Part shown: positions 13,115-20,651 of the stretch, one piece after another
Layout: every line of letters starts with the position of its first letter
Position numbering within the stretch: the stretch's first letter is position 1
Source of the DNA: Catenulispora acidiphila DSM 44928
Lineage (GTDB): Bacteria > Actinomycetota > Actinomycetes > Streptomycetales > Catenulisporaceae
DNA length: 64,000 bases
Assembly: GCF_000024025.1 (NCBI RefSeq)
Contig: NC_013131.1
Coordinates: 2,294,001-2,358,000 of the forward strand
Direction: 5' to 3'
Notes under the pieces: model-generated
Seen by the model: the letters and a program-made list of their open reading frames with translations, nothing else
The model's database searches: none
What the model was told of the DNA's origin: nothing
Translations under genes and position numbers: made by a program

Positions 13115-13756
13115 ATGGCGATCGAGCGGCGGCCGCTCCGCGAGCAGATCAAGGACGTGCTCCTCGAACGCCTGGGGCGGGGGGAGTACGCCCCCGACCA
13201 GCCGATCAACGAGGTGCACCTGGCTGCTGACCTGGGCGTCAGCCGCACCCCCCTGCGCGAGGCGCTGATCGGCCTGGAACGCGAGGGCATCATCATCAGC
13301 GAACGCGGCAAGGGCTTCCGCTTCGCGCCGATGAGCCCGCAGGAGTTCCGCGACCTGACGACGATCATCGCCACCCTCGAATCACTGGCGCTGGAGCTGT
13401 CCCCGCCCGAGTACCTCAAGCACATCGGCCCGCAGCTGCTTGAGGAGGCGCACGCCTTCTCCGCGCCGAAGGCCGAGCTCGGCGTGATAGAGCGCTACGA
13501 CGACGAGTGGCACGACCGGCTCCTCTCGGGCTGCCGCAACGACCGGCTGATGGACCTGATCACGACCCTGAAGCTGACGATGCACCGCTACGAGCGCGTG
13601 GTCGTCGGCGACCAGCAGGTGCTTGAACGATCGGCGGTGGAGCACGAGAAGATCGCCGAATGCCTGGTCGCCGAGGATCTGCCGGGCGCGGTCGCGGCGC
13701 TGAAGGCGAATTGGGAGAGCGGGATGCATCGGATTCTGGAGAAGTTGGGGGCGTAG
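13115..13756 (+). CDS. GntR-family regulator, FadR/FCD type
   Basis: 213 residues from ATG 13115; an upstream GTG at 13067 is possible. N-terminal winged helix RPLREQIKDVLLERLGRGEYAPDQPINEVHLAADLGVSRTPLREALIGLEREG, with the recognition helix VSRTPLREAL, is diagnostic of GntR proteins. The all-helical C-terminal domain (AHAF..., DDEWHDRLLSGCRNDRL, HEKIAECL) is FCD-like and should sense a small carboxylic acid. It ends the gcv-like cluster, so it is the best candidate for control of that cluster and possibly of the divergent sugar operon through the palindrome at 7866. Confidence 0.88.
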   Translation: MAIERRPLREQIKDVLLERLGRGEYAPDQPINEVHLAADLGVSRTPLREALIGLEREGIIISERGKGFRFAPMSPQEFRDLTTIIATLESLALELSPPEYLKHIGPQLLEEAHAFSAPKAELGVIERYDDEWHDRLLSGCRNDRLMDLITTLKLTMHRYERVVVGDQQVLERSAVEHEKIAECLVAEDLPGAVAALKANWESGMHRILEKLGA

Positions 13757-13835
13757 CCGACCCCCGGCTGGCGCGGCGAAGGCTGGTGGGTCGGGCGCGA
13801 AGGCGGCAACTCGAGGCACCCGTTCTGTACTGCGG

Positions 13836-13854
13836 TGTCTGCTGAGAGCAGACA
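13836..13854. promoter_or_regulatory. Perfect 19-bp palindrome before popR-like gene
   Basis: TGTCTGCTGAGAGCAGACA has 8-bp arms around GAG and ends 40 bases before the regulator start at 13895. The geometry (xGCY-NAN-RGCx) matches operators of the ClgR family, so this is probably the autoregulatory site. Confidence 0.65.
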
Positions 13855-13894
13855 AGCGGGGACTCGGCCCGCCGGCGATCCGTACGCTCGAAGC

Positions 13895-14359
13895 ATGACC
13901 GAGCCTGTGAGACTGCACGTCATCCAAGGCGGCCGCGCCGAGCAGCCGACGAAGCAGCCGACGAAGCAGCCGACGAACCATGCGCCGAGCCAGCCGCCGA
14001 ACCAGCCCCCGAAGCAGTCGGCGACGCCCGAGCCGCTGTGGCGCGAAGTGCTGGGTGACCAGCTGCGCGAGCTGCGGCGGGAGCATCGGGAGAGTCTGGC
14101 CGAGACCGCCGGTCGGGCTGGGATCTCGCCGCAGTACCTGTCAGAGGTGGAGCGGGGGCTCAAGGAGCCGTCGAGCGAGATGATCGCGGCGGTCGCCGGG
14201 GCGCTGGGGACGACGCTCGGCGGGCTCGCGGAGTCGGTGGCCGGCGAGCTGCGGGTCCGGCGCGAGGCCACCTTGGTGATCTCGCGGCGGGAGGCGGCGA
14301 CGCGGGTGGCGACCCGGCGTCCGGCCAGCGGTCCGGTGATGCTCGCGTTGGCGGCCTGA
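13895..14359 (+). CDS. popR: PopR/ClgR-type XRE regulator of clpP genes
   Basis: 154 residues. After a Pro/Gln/Thr-rich linker (QPTKQPTKQPTNHAPSQPPNQP) comes an XRE helix-turn-helix: LGDQLRELRREHRESLAETAGRAGISPQYLSEVERGLKEPSSEMIAAVAGALG. ClgR and PopR of Streptomyces activate clp genes and are themselves degraded by ClpP through C-terminal alanines. This protein ends VMLALAA, an ssrA-like LAA degron, and faces a clpP pair. The name is by analogy with the popR-clpP3P4 locus. A proteolysis-feedback role is inferred, not shown. Confidence 0.8.
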   Translation: MTEPVRLHVIQGGRAEQPTKQPTKQPTNHAPSQPPNQPPKQSATPEPLWREVLGDQLRELRREHRESLAETAGRAGISPQYLSEVERGLKEPSSEMIAAVAGALGTTLGGLAESVAGELRVRREATLVISRREAATRVATRRPASGPVMLALAA

Positions 14360-14435
14360 ACGGCGGACGCTCCGGCTCTCCCCTTCAAAGGGTGAGGTCG
14401 CTACCCTCGGTTTCGGTCGACCAGGGGGAGCGGCT

Positions 14436-14624
14436 ATGTCACCGATCATGGATATGACCGAGCGCAGGCGGCTTGCGGTGATGCTGCCGCCGGCGCTCGG
14501 GTGGTCACAGTGGTGTTCCTCGTGCGCATAGCTCGGCGCCGCCTGCGACACGCTGCCGACCACGACAGAAGACTTGCTCGCAGTGATGCAGCAGCGGCAT
14601 GAGAGCGTCCGCGTCGCCGCGTGA
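14436..14624 (+). pseudogene. Small ORF interrupted by an in-frame TAG
   Basis: ATG at 14436 with AGGGGGAG upstream opens a 31-codon frame ending at TAG 14529-14531. The same frame then continues with GC-rich third positions for 30 codons to TGA at 14622 (ending RHESVRVAA). Read through, it would be a ~62-residue protein with CSSC and a terminal Ala-Ala. No family is recognised; it may be a decayed gene. It fills the 272-base gap between popR and clpP. Confidence 0.3.
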
Positions 14625-14632
14625 ATCCCGCC

Positions 14633-15238
14633 CTACTCCCGCGGACCCAGCACCTGGTCCGCGAGGCCGTACTCGACCGCCGCCGCGGCGGTGAACACGC
14701 GGTCGCGGTCGGTGTCGTGGCGGAGGCGCTCGGCGGTTTGGCCGGTGTGCTGGGTCAGGATCGCCTCCAGTTCGCTGCGCATGCGGACTAGTTCGTCGGC
14801 TTGGATGATCAGGTCGGGGATGGCGCCTTGGCCGCGGGCTGCTGGTTGGTGCAGGACCACGCGGGCGTGGGGGAGGACGGAGCGCAGGCCCGGTGTGCCG
14901 GCTGCCAGGAGGACGGCGCCGACGGCGATCGCCTGGCCGACGCAGGTGGTGCGGATCGGTGCCTTGATGTGCTGCATGGTGTCGTAGATGGCGAGCATCG
15001 AGGTGAGGTCGCCGCCTTCGCAGTTCACGTAGAGGCTGATCTCGCGGTCCGGGCCGTCGGATTCCAGGTGGAGGAGTTGGGCGATGAGGGCGTTGGCGAC
15101 GCCGGCGTCGATCGCCGTGCCCAGGTAGATGATGCGCTCGGTGAGCAGGTGCGAGTAGATGTCGGTGACGCGTTCGCCGCCGGGGCGCTGGGTCGTCACA
15201 TAGGGAATGGTGTAGTTCATGGTGGCCGCCGTGTTCAT
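14633..15238 (-). CDS. ClpP-like subunit lacking the catalytic serine
   Basis: 201 residues. The fold is clearly ClpP: DIYSHLLTERIIYLG, REISLYVNCEGGDLTSMLAIYDTMQHI, LPHARVVLHQPAARGQGAIPDL and DRDRVFTAAAAVEYGLAD. The nucleophile position of GQAxSxxA is alanine: GQAIAVGAVLLAAG, Ala105, codon GCC at 14926-14924. His130 and Asp179 are kept. It cannot act as a serine protease by itself but could assemble with the upstream ClpP into a hetero-oligomer. ATG at 15238 overlaps the stop of the first clpP (ATGA); ATG at 15220 is an alternative. Confidence 0.88.
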   Translation of the reverse strand: MNTAATMNYTIPYVTTQRPGGERVTDIYSHLLTERIIYLGTAIDAGVANALIAQLLHLESDGPDREISLYVNCEGGDLTSMLAIYDTMQHIKAPIRTTCVGQAIAVGAVLLAAGTPGLRSVLPHARVVLHQPAARGQGAIPDLIIQADELVRMRSELEAILTQHTGQTAERLRHDTDRDRVFTAAAAVEYGLADQVLGPRE

Positions 15239-15840
15239 GCCGAGATCCCCATCCGCTTGCGTTCGGGCACGACCTGGGCGAACGAGTCCACGATGTGGTC
15301 GATGAAGCCGTAGTCCTTCGCCTGCCGCGCGGTGAACCAGCGGTCGTGCAGCGAGTCCTCGAAGACGCGGTCGTAGGGCTGGCCGGTGTCGGCGGCGATC
15401 AGGCCCAGGACGGTGTTCACCATGTGCCGCAGGTCGTCGGCCTGCACCTCGACGTCCACCGCGCTGCCGCCGATGCCCGCCGAGCCCTGGTGCATCAGGA
15501 TCCTGGAATGCGGGAGGGCGAAGCGGCGGCCGTGCGCGCCGGCCGACAACAGGAACTGGCCCGCGCTGCACGCCAGCCCGAGCGCGAGCGTCGAGACCTC
15601 GCACGGCACCAGCCGCATCACGTCGCGGATCGCCAGCATCGCCGGCACCGAGCCGCCGGGGGAGTGGATCCACAGCGAGATCCCGGCTTCCGGGTCCTCG
15701 GTGGCCAGGGACAGCAGCTGCGTCGCCAGCAGCGTGCCGTTGTCGTCGTCGAGTACGCCGTCCATCACCACGATGCGGCGGCTGAACAATTGCTCACGAG
15801 TGCGCCAGCTGAACTGGGGCGCCTTTTCTTCGTCTGCCAT
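15235..15840 (-). CDS. clpP: ClpP protease subunit, catalytic triad intact
   Basis: 201 residues. Ser92 (GLACSAGQFLLSAG), His117 (LPHSRILMHQ) and Asp166 (HDRWF) form the triad. The block SLWIHSPGGSVPAMLAIRDVMR is the usual oxyanion/handle region. It is short at the N-terminus, as in the ClpP3/ClpP4 group of actinomycetes. ATG at 15840 has GGTGGAGG immediately upstream. It is the first gene of a two-gene operon, probably activated by the PopR-type regulator encoded 1.5 kb away, and works with an AAA+ unfoldase encoded elsewhere. Confidence 0.9.
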   Translation of the reverse strand: MADEEKAPQFSWRTREQLFSRRIVVMDGVLDDDNGTLLATQLLSLATEDPEAGISLWIHSPGGSVPAMLAIRDVMRLVPCEVSTLALGLACSAGQFLLSAGAHGRRFALPHSRILMHQGSAGIGGSAVDVEVQADDLRHMVNTVLGLIAADTGQPYDRVFEDSLHDRWFTARQAKDYGFIDHIVDSFAQVVPERKRMGISA

Positions 15841-15909
15841 GCCTCCACCGTGCCCCGGCGGACGACGGCTGCGAACGCCGCGCTGCTGTGGGCGGATCAG
15901 CCCAGAGCT

Positions 15910-15928
15910 GATCAGCTGTGAGCAGCGG
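15910..15928. promoter_or_regulatory. Possible PopR site before clpP operon
   Basis: On the minus strand CCGCTGCT-CAC-AGCTGATC has the same geometry as the popR palindrome (TGCT-NAN-AGC core) and keeps about 5 of 8 bases in each arm. It lies 70 bases before the clpP start and overlaps the end of the neighbouring gene. A second inverted repeat (GATCAGC ... GCTGATC, 15895-15913) overlaps it. Confidence 0.4.
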
Positions 15929-16643
15929 CGTCCAGCTGACGGCGCAGCACGTCCGGCGCCTCGACGAGTGAGGGCCCGTACCAGGTGAGGTGACGGCCGG
16001 AGAGCAGCGCGGAAGGCAGATCGGGGAACGCGTCCGGGCCGTCGGATGCGTCGAAGGCATAGGGCTCGTCGGGGAGAACGACTAGCTCGGCGCTAGCGGC
16101 AAGGAGTTCGGGAAGCGGGATCTTCGGATAGCGCTCGGCGTGGTCGGCGTAGATATTGCGCACGCCGAGCCGCGCCAGTACGTCGCCGGCGAACGTGTCG
16201 CGCCCGAGCACCATCCATGGCCGCCGCCAAATGGGGATGATCGCCGGGACCGCCTCCTCGATAGCCGGAGCCGGGAAGGACCAGGCGGCCTCCGCCTGGT
16301 CCAACCACGCGGGCCGGTCGAGCCCGCAGCCGGCCGTTAGCATCCGGTCCAGCTCGCTGAAGGCCTCGTCGAGCGTGCGGATGGTGGTGACCAGCACCGA
16401 GATCCCGGCCTCGCGGAGCGCGTCGAGGTCGTCCCGGCGGTTCTCCTCCTCGTTGGCCACGACCAGATCCGGCGCCAGCGCGACGATCCGATGGACGTCA
16501 GGGTTCTTCGTCCCGCCGATCCGTTCGACGTCCAGGTCCGCCGGGTGCGAGCACCACGCCGTCACGCCGACGAGCAGGTCCGGTGCGGTCGCCGCGATCG
16601 CCTCGGTGAGCGATGGCACCAAGGAGATCACGCGCATCGGCAT
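15912..16643 (-). CDS. Cobalamin-binding protein-like (BtuF/helical-backbone metal receptor fold), no signal peptide
   Basis: 243 residues. The start RVISLVPSLTEAIAATAPDLLVGVTAWCSHP and the blocks IGGTKNPDVHRIVALAPDLVVANEEENRRDDLDAL and LARLGVRNIYA are typical of BtuF-like receptors. There is no signal peptide or lipobox, so it appears cytoplasmic, unlike transport BtuF. It lies 41 bases after nrdB in an operon headed by a cobalamin riboswitch, so a role in corrinoid handling or sensing is plausible. ATG 16637 is a better-spaced alternative start (AAGGG nine bases upstream). Confidence 0.8.
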   Translation of the reverse strand: MPMRVISLVPSLTEAIAATAPDLLVGVTAWCSHPADLDVERIGGTKNPDVHRIVALAPDLVVANEEENRRDDLDALREAGISVLVTTIRTLDEAFSELDRMLTAGCGLDRPAWLDQAEAAWSFPAPAIEEAVPAIIPIWRRPWMVLGRDTFAGDVLARLGVRNIYADHAERYPKIPLPELLAASAELVVLPDEPYAFDASDGPDAFPDLPSALLSGRHLTWYGPSLVEAPDVLRRQLDAAAHS

Positions 16644-16653
16644 AGCCCTTCGG

Positions 16654-16693
16654 GAATCAGAACTCAGAAATCAGAATTCGTAGATCAGAACTC
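16654..16693. repeat. Three short direct repeats between nrdB and the btuF-like gene
   Basis: AATCAGAACTC, AAATCAGAATTCG and AGATCAGAACTCG follow each other at 13-14-base spacing, the last overlapping the nrdB stop. No function is apparent; local slippage is the simplest explanation. Confidence 0.6.
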
Positions 16694-17680
16694 GTCGTCG
16701 AACGAGACGCTACCGCCGACCGCGACCTGGTAGGCCGAGACCCGCCGCTCGAAGAAGTTCGACAGCTCCTGTACGTCCTGCAGCTCCATGAACCCCAGCG
16801 GGTTCGCCGTCCCGTACATCGGCTCCAGCCCGAGCTGCTCCAGCCGCCGGTCGGCGACGTGCTCGAGATAGGCGCGCATGTCCGCGACCGGCAGCCCCGA
16901 CACTCCGCCGCCGAGCAGGTCCCCGGCGAACTGCGTCTCGCACTCCACGGCCTCGGCGAGCATCTCGCGTACCTGCTGAGCCATCTTCTCGTCGAACAGG
17001 TCCGGCTCCTCGGCGCGCACCGTGTCGACGACGTCGAAGGCGAAGGCCATGTGCATCGACTCGTCGCGGAAGACCCAGTTGGTCCCGGACGCCAGTCCGT
17101 GCAGCAGACCGCGCGAGCGCAGGAAGTAGACGTAGGCGAAGGCGCCGTAGAAGAACAGTCCCTCGATGCACGCCGCGAAGCAGATCAGGTTCAGCAGGAA
17201 CGCCCGGCGGTCCTCGCGGGACTCCAGCCGCTGGAGGTTGCCCAGCGAGTCGATCCAGCGGAAACAGAACTCTGCCTTGCGCCGGATCGAGGGGATGTTC
17301 TCCACGGCGGCGAACGCCTCGGTGCGCTCGTCCTCGTCGGGGACGTAGGTGTCGAGCAGGTTCAGGTAGAACTGGACGTGCACGGCCTCCTCGAACAGCT
17401 GCCGCGACAGGTACAGCCGGCCCTCGGGGCTGTTGACGTGCTGGTACAGGTTCAGCACGAGGTTGTTCGCGACGATCGTGTCGCCGGTGGCGAAGAAGGC
17501 GACCAGGCGCGAGACGAGGTGGCGCTCGGCGGCCGAGAGGCGGTCGAGGTCCGTGAGGTCGCTGTGCAGGTCCACCTCCTCCACGGTCCAGGTGTTCTTG
17601 ATCGCGTCGCGGTAGCGGTCGAAGAAGTGCGGGTAGCGCATCGGGCGCAGGGTCAGGTCGAGACCCGGGTCGAGCAACAT
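16685..17680 (-). CDS. nrdB: Class Ia ribonucleotide reductase, small subunit
   Basis: 331 residues. The di-iron ligands and radical tyrosine are visible: FATGDTIVANN (Asp), FEEAVHVQFY (Glu, His, and Tyr four residues after His, the radical-Tyr position), EGLFFYGAF (Glu) and RDESMHMAF (Glu-x-x-His). The C-terminus SVSFDDEF is the short acidic tail that docks into NrdA. It follows nrdA by 14 bases and belongs to the same riboswitch-controlled operon. It provides the tyrosyl radical for deoxyribonucleotide synthesis in the presence of oxygen. Confidence 0.95.
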   Translation of the reverse strand: MLLDPGLDLTLRPMRYPHFFDRYRDAIKNTWTVEEVDLHSDLTDLDRLSAAERHLVSRLVAFFATGDTIVANNLVLNLYQHVNSPEGRLYLSRQLFEEAVHVQFYLNLLDTYVPDEDERTEAFAAVENIPSIRRKAEFCFRWIDSLGNLQRLESREDRRAFLLNLICFAACIEGLFFYGAFAYVYFLRSRGLLHGLASGTNWVFRDESMHMAFAFDVVDTVRAEEPDLFDEKMAQQVREMLAEAVECETQFAGDLLGGGVSGLPVADMRAYLEHVADRRLEQLGLEPMYGTANPLGFMELQDVQELSNFFERRVSAYQVAVGGSVSFDDEF

Positions 17681-17694
17681 GAGACAGATTTCCT

Positions 17695-20220
17695 TTACTG
17701 GCAGGCTTCGCAGGACTCGGGGTTCTCCAGAGAGCAGGCCACCGCCTCCTCCGCCGCGACCGCCACCGTCGCCTGCTGGATCCGCGTCGCCGGGCGCGAG
17801 CGCAGGTAGTACGTCGACTTCAGCCCGGCCTTCCACGCGTACATGTACATCGACGACAGCTTCCCGATCGTCGGCGCGGCCAGGAACAGGTTCAGTGACT
17901 GCGACTGGTCGATGAACGGTCCGCGCGCGGCGGCCAGGTCGATCAGCGCGCGCTGCGGCAGCTCCCAGGCCGTGCGATACAGGGCCCTGACCTCCGCCGG
18001 GAGCGCCTCGACGCCCTGTACCGAGCCCTCGGCGCGCTTGATCGCCTCGCGCACCGCCGGGGTCCACAGGCCCAGCGCCTTCAGCTCGCCGACCAGAGCG
18101 CTGTTGATCTGCAGGAACTCCCCGGACAGCGTCTCGCGCTTGAACAGGTTCGACACCTGCGGCTCGATGCACTCGTAGCAGCCGGCGATGGAGGCGATGG
18201 TCGCGGTCGGGGCGATCGCCACGAGCAGTGAGTTGCGCAGTCCCGTGGCGGCGACGCGTCCGCGCACCGCGTTCCAGCGCGTGGCCAGCTCCGGCGAGGT
18301 CGCGACGTTCCACAGGTCCGGTTGCAGGTCGCCCTTCGCCGCGCGGGTGTCGGCGAACGCCGGGTGCGCGCCGAACTCCTCGGCCAGACCGGCGGAGGTC
18401 TCCAGCGCCGTCAGGTAGATCTCCTCGGAGATGCGCGTCGACAGCTCCCGCGCGCGCTCGTCGTCGAAGGGCAGCCGCAGCGCGAAGAACACGTCCTGGA
18501 GCCCCATCAGGCCCAGCCCGACCGGACGCCAGCGCGGGTTCGACGCCGCGGTCTGCTCGCTCGGGTAGTAGTTGATGTCGATGACGCGGTCCAGGAAGAC
18601 CACGGCGGTGCGGACCGTGGCGCGCAGGCGGTCCCAGTCGACCGCGTCGCGGGCCGGCGTCAGGTGCGCGGCCAGGTTGATCGAGCCGAGGTTGCACACC
18701 GCGGTCTCGGTGTCGGAGGAGACCTCGATGATCTCAGTGCACAGATTCGACAGGTGCACTGTGTTACCGGGAACGCCGGTCTGGTTGCAGAGTTGGTTGG
18801 AGGCGTCCTTGAACGTCATCCAGCCGTTGCCGGTCTGCGCCAGCGTGCGCATCATCTTGCCGTACAGCTCGCGCGCCGAGACTTGGCGCGAGTAGCGGCC
18901 CTCGGCCTCGGCCTTGCGGTACGCCGCGTCGAACTCCGCGCCCCACAGGTCCGGCAGCTCCGGGACCTGGTCGGGGTCCATCAGCGACCACACGCCGTCG
19001 GCCTCGACGCGCCGCATGAACTCGTCGGGGATCCAGTTGGCCAGGTTCAGGTTGTGCGTGCGGCGCGCGTCCTCGCCGGTGTTGTCCCGCAGCTGGAGGA
19101 ACTCCTCGATGTCCGGGTGCCACGGCTCCAGGTACACGCACGCCGCGCCCTTGCGCCGCCCGCCCTGGTTGACCGCCGCGACCGAGGAGTCCAGTGTGCG
19201 CAGGAACGGGACGATGCCGTTGGAGCGGCCGTTGGTGCTGCGGATCAGGGCGCCGCGCGAGCGGACGCGGGAGAAGCCGATGCCGATGCCGCCGGCGAAC
19301 TTCGACAGGCGCGCGACCTGGTGGTAGCGGTCGTAGATGGAGTCCAGCTCGTCGAGCGGGGAGTCCACCAGGTAGCAGGACGACATCTGGGTGTGGCGGG
19401 TGCCGGAGTTGAACAGCGTGGGGGAGCTGGGCAGGTAGGCCAGGGAGGACATCAGGCGGTAGAAGCCGACGGCCTCCTGCGGGTCCTGCGACAGCCCGGC
19501 GGCCACGCGCAACAGGAAGTGCTGGGGCGTCTCGATCACGCGGCGGGTCACCGGGTGGCGCAGCAGGTAGCGGTCGTAGACGGTGCGCAGGCCGAAGTAC
19601 TCGAAGCGCAGGTCGCCGGCGGGGTCGATCGCCGCGTCGAACCGCGCGGCGGCGCCGGTGATCAGCGCCTCGGTCACGTCGCCGATCAGGCCCTCCCGAT
19701 GCCCGACGGCGACGGACGCGCTGAAGGAGGTCGCGCCCTGACCCGCCGCCTCGCGCGCGATGACCCCGGAGAGCAGGCGGGCGGCGAGCTTCGAGTACTG
19801 CGGCTCCTCGCCGATCAGCTCGGCGGCGCTCTGGACGGCGAGGTCGGCGACCTGGTCCGCACCGGCGCCCGGCGGCAGACCGGCGAAGGTCTTGCGGACG
19901 ACCCGGTTCACGTCGATGTCGGGCAGGTCCGCGGAGCAGGCGGCGATTTCGCGCGCCAGTGCCTGCTCCGCGGACTGCTCGGGGTGCTTGGACGCTACGG
20001 ACTGCTCGGGCTGTGCGGCCTGCTCGGCCTGTGCGGCCTGCTCGGCCTGTGTAGCCTGCTCGGCCGGCAGCGTCTGCGCCCCCGCGCGCCCCGCTGCCTG
20101 CGTTGCTGCCCCTGCTCCTGCCGCCCCTGCTCCTGCCGCGCCTGCTCCCGGCGCCGTGTCCGGCTCCGACGCCGGCTCCGGCAGCTCGAGCCTCGCGCTG
20201 CCGACCTGGGTGACCGTCAC
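17695..20220 (-). CDS. nrdA: Class Ia ribonucleotide reductase, large subunit
   Basis: 841 residues from GTG 20220, with GAGGAGAAGG upstream. Signature segments: SSPTLFNSGTRHTQMSSCYLV (first active-site Cys), NLCTEI (thiyl-radical Cys), CNLGSINL (second redox Cys), PTATIASIAGCYECIEP, SMYMYAWKAGLKSTYYLR and a C-terminal CEAC shuttle pair. The N-terminus carries an unusual ~90-residue Ala/Gln/Glu-rich repeat stretch (AEQAAQAEQAAQPEQ), encoded by tandem repeats near 19990-20060, before the ATP-cone-like region. It reduces ribonucleotides with NrdB and is controlled by NrdR boxes and a B12 riboswitch upstream. Confidence 0.95.
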   Translation of the reverse strand: MTVTQVGSARLELPEPASEPDTAPGAGAAGAGAAGAGAATQAAGRAGAQTLPAEQATQAEQAAQAEQAAQPEQSVASKHPEQSAEQALAREIAACSADLPDIDVNRVVRKTFAGLPPGAGADQVADLAVQSAAELIGEEPQYSKLAARLLSGVIAREAAGQGATSFSASVAVGHREGLIGDVTEALITGAAARFDAAIDPAGDLRFEYFGLRTVYDRYLLRHPVTRRVIETPQHFLLRVAAGLSQDPQEAVGFYRLMSSLAYLPSSPTLFNSGTRHTQMSSCYLVDSPLDELDSIYDRYHQVARLSKFAGGIGIGFSRVRSRGALIRSTNGRSNGIVPFLRTLDSSVAAVNQGGRRKGAACVYLEPWHPDIEEFLQLRDNTGEDARRTHNLNLANWIPDEFMRRVEADGVWSLMDPDQVPELPDLWGAEFDAAYRKAEAEGRYSRQVSARELYGKMMRTLAQTGNGWMTFKDASNQLCNQTGVPGNTVHLSNLCTEIIEVSSDTETAVCNLGSINLAAHLTPARDAVDWDRLRATVRTAVVFLDRVIDINYYPSEQTAASNPRWRPVGLGLMGLQDVFFALRLPFDDERARELSTRISEEIYLTALETSAGLAEEFGAHPAFADTRAAKGDLQPDLWNVATSPELATRWNAVRGRVAATGLRNSLLVAIAPTATIASIAGCYECIEPQVSNLFKRETLSGEFLQINSALVGELKALGLWTPAVREAIKRAEGSVQGVEALPAEVRALYRTAWELPQRALIDLAAARGPFIDQSQSLNLFLAAPTIGKLSSMYMYAWKAGLKSTYYLRSRPATRIQQATVAVAAEEAVACSLENPESCEACQ

Positions 20221-20365
20221 AACCTTCTCCTCGCCAGTCGTAGGTCCGGTCCGGACCGGGTGGCGAGCGAGCAGACACCGGAGGCGTGCGGAATCCGCGA
20301 CGCGCTCCGCCGTCAGCCGTCCCACGCGGCATCGGACCAGCCGTACCCCACGTCCGGGCACGGCA

Positions 20366-20580
20366 CGGCTGGCAGGTCTTCGGACTCGTGGGCGCTCGGC
20401 GGAGCCGTGTCAGGGCACCGCGAACCTACTGGCCGTCACTTCCCAGGCCGGCGCCCGAAGGCGCCGTGTCGGCCCAGTGTGCACGACGGCGGTCGTTCCC
20501 ACTCACCGCTGCGGGGCAGTCCCGGATTCCCACCGGGTTCCCTCTTGCCTCGGCCGCCGCCCTGCGAGAGGCGGCAGCCG
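20366..20580 (-). promoter_or_regulatory. Cobalamin (adenosylcobalamin) riboswitch
   Basis: Read on the minus strand, the leader of nrdA contains GGTGGGAATCCGGGACTGCC, CCGCAGCGGTGAGTGGG, GCCTGGGAAGTGACGGCCAG followed by TAGG, and the B12 box GAAGACCTGCCAGCC, in that order. These are the conserved blocks of cobalamin riboswitches. The outer stem CGGCTG (20580-20575) pairs with CAGCCG (20371-20366). About 145 bases separate it from the GTG start, leaving room for an expression platform. In Streptomyces the B12-independent class Ia nrd operon is switched off by B12 in this way when a class II enzyme is available. Confidence 0.93.
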
Positions 20581-20595
20581 AACCAGCTGCGTCGG

Positions 20596-20642
20596 ACACC
20601 ATATCTTGTGGCGGCTCCGAATTCCCAATCAACATGCTGTAT
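20596..20642. promoter_or_regulatory. Pair of NrdR boxes upstream of nrdA
   Basis: ACACCATATCTTGTGG at 20596-20611 matches the NrdR consensus at about 13 of 16 positions. A weaker copy, AATCAACATGCTGTAT (about 10 of 16), begins exactly 31 bases away at 20627, the three-helical-turn spacing typical of NrdR box pairs. They sit upstream of the riboswitch and should overlap the nrd promoter. The rest of 20221-20651 is riboswitch leader. Confidence 0.7.
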
Positions 20643-20651
20643 GTCAGGGCA

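Noticed and set aside
16654-16693. Regulatory repeats controlling the btuF-like gene
   Set aside because: The three TCAGAA-type repeats have no symmetry and overlap the nrdB stop; simple slippage is more likely.
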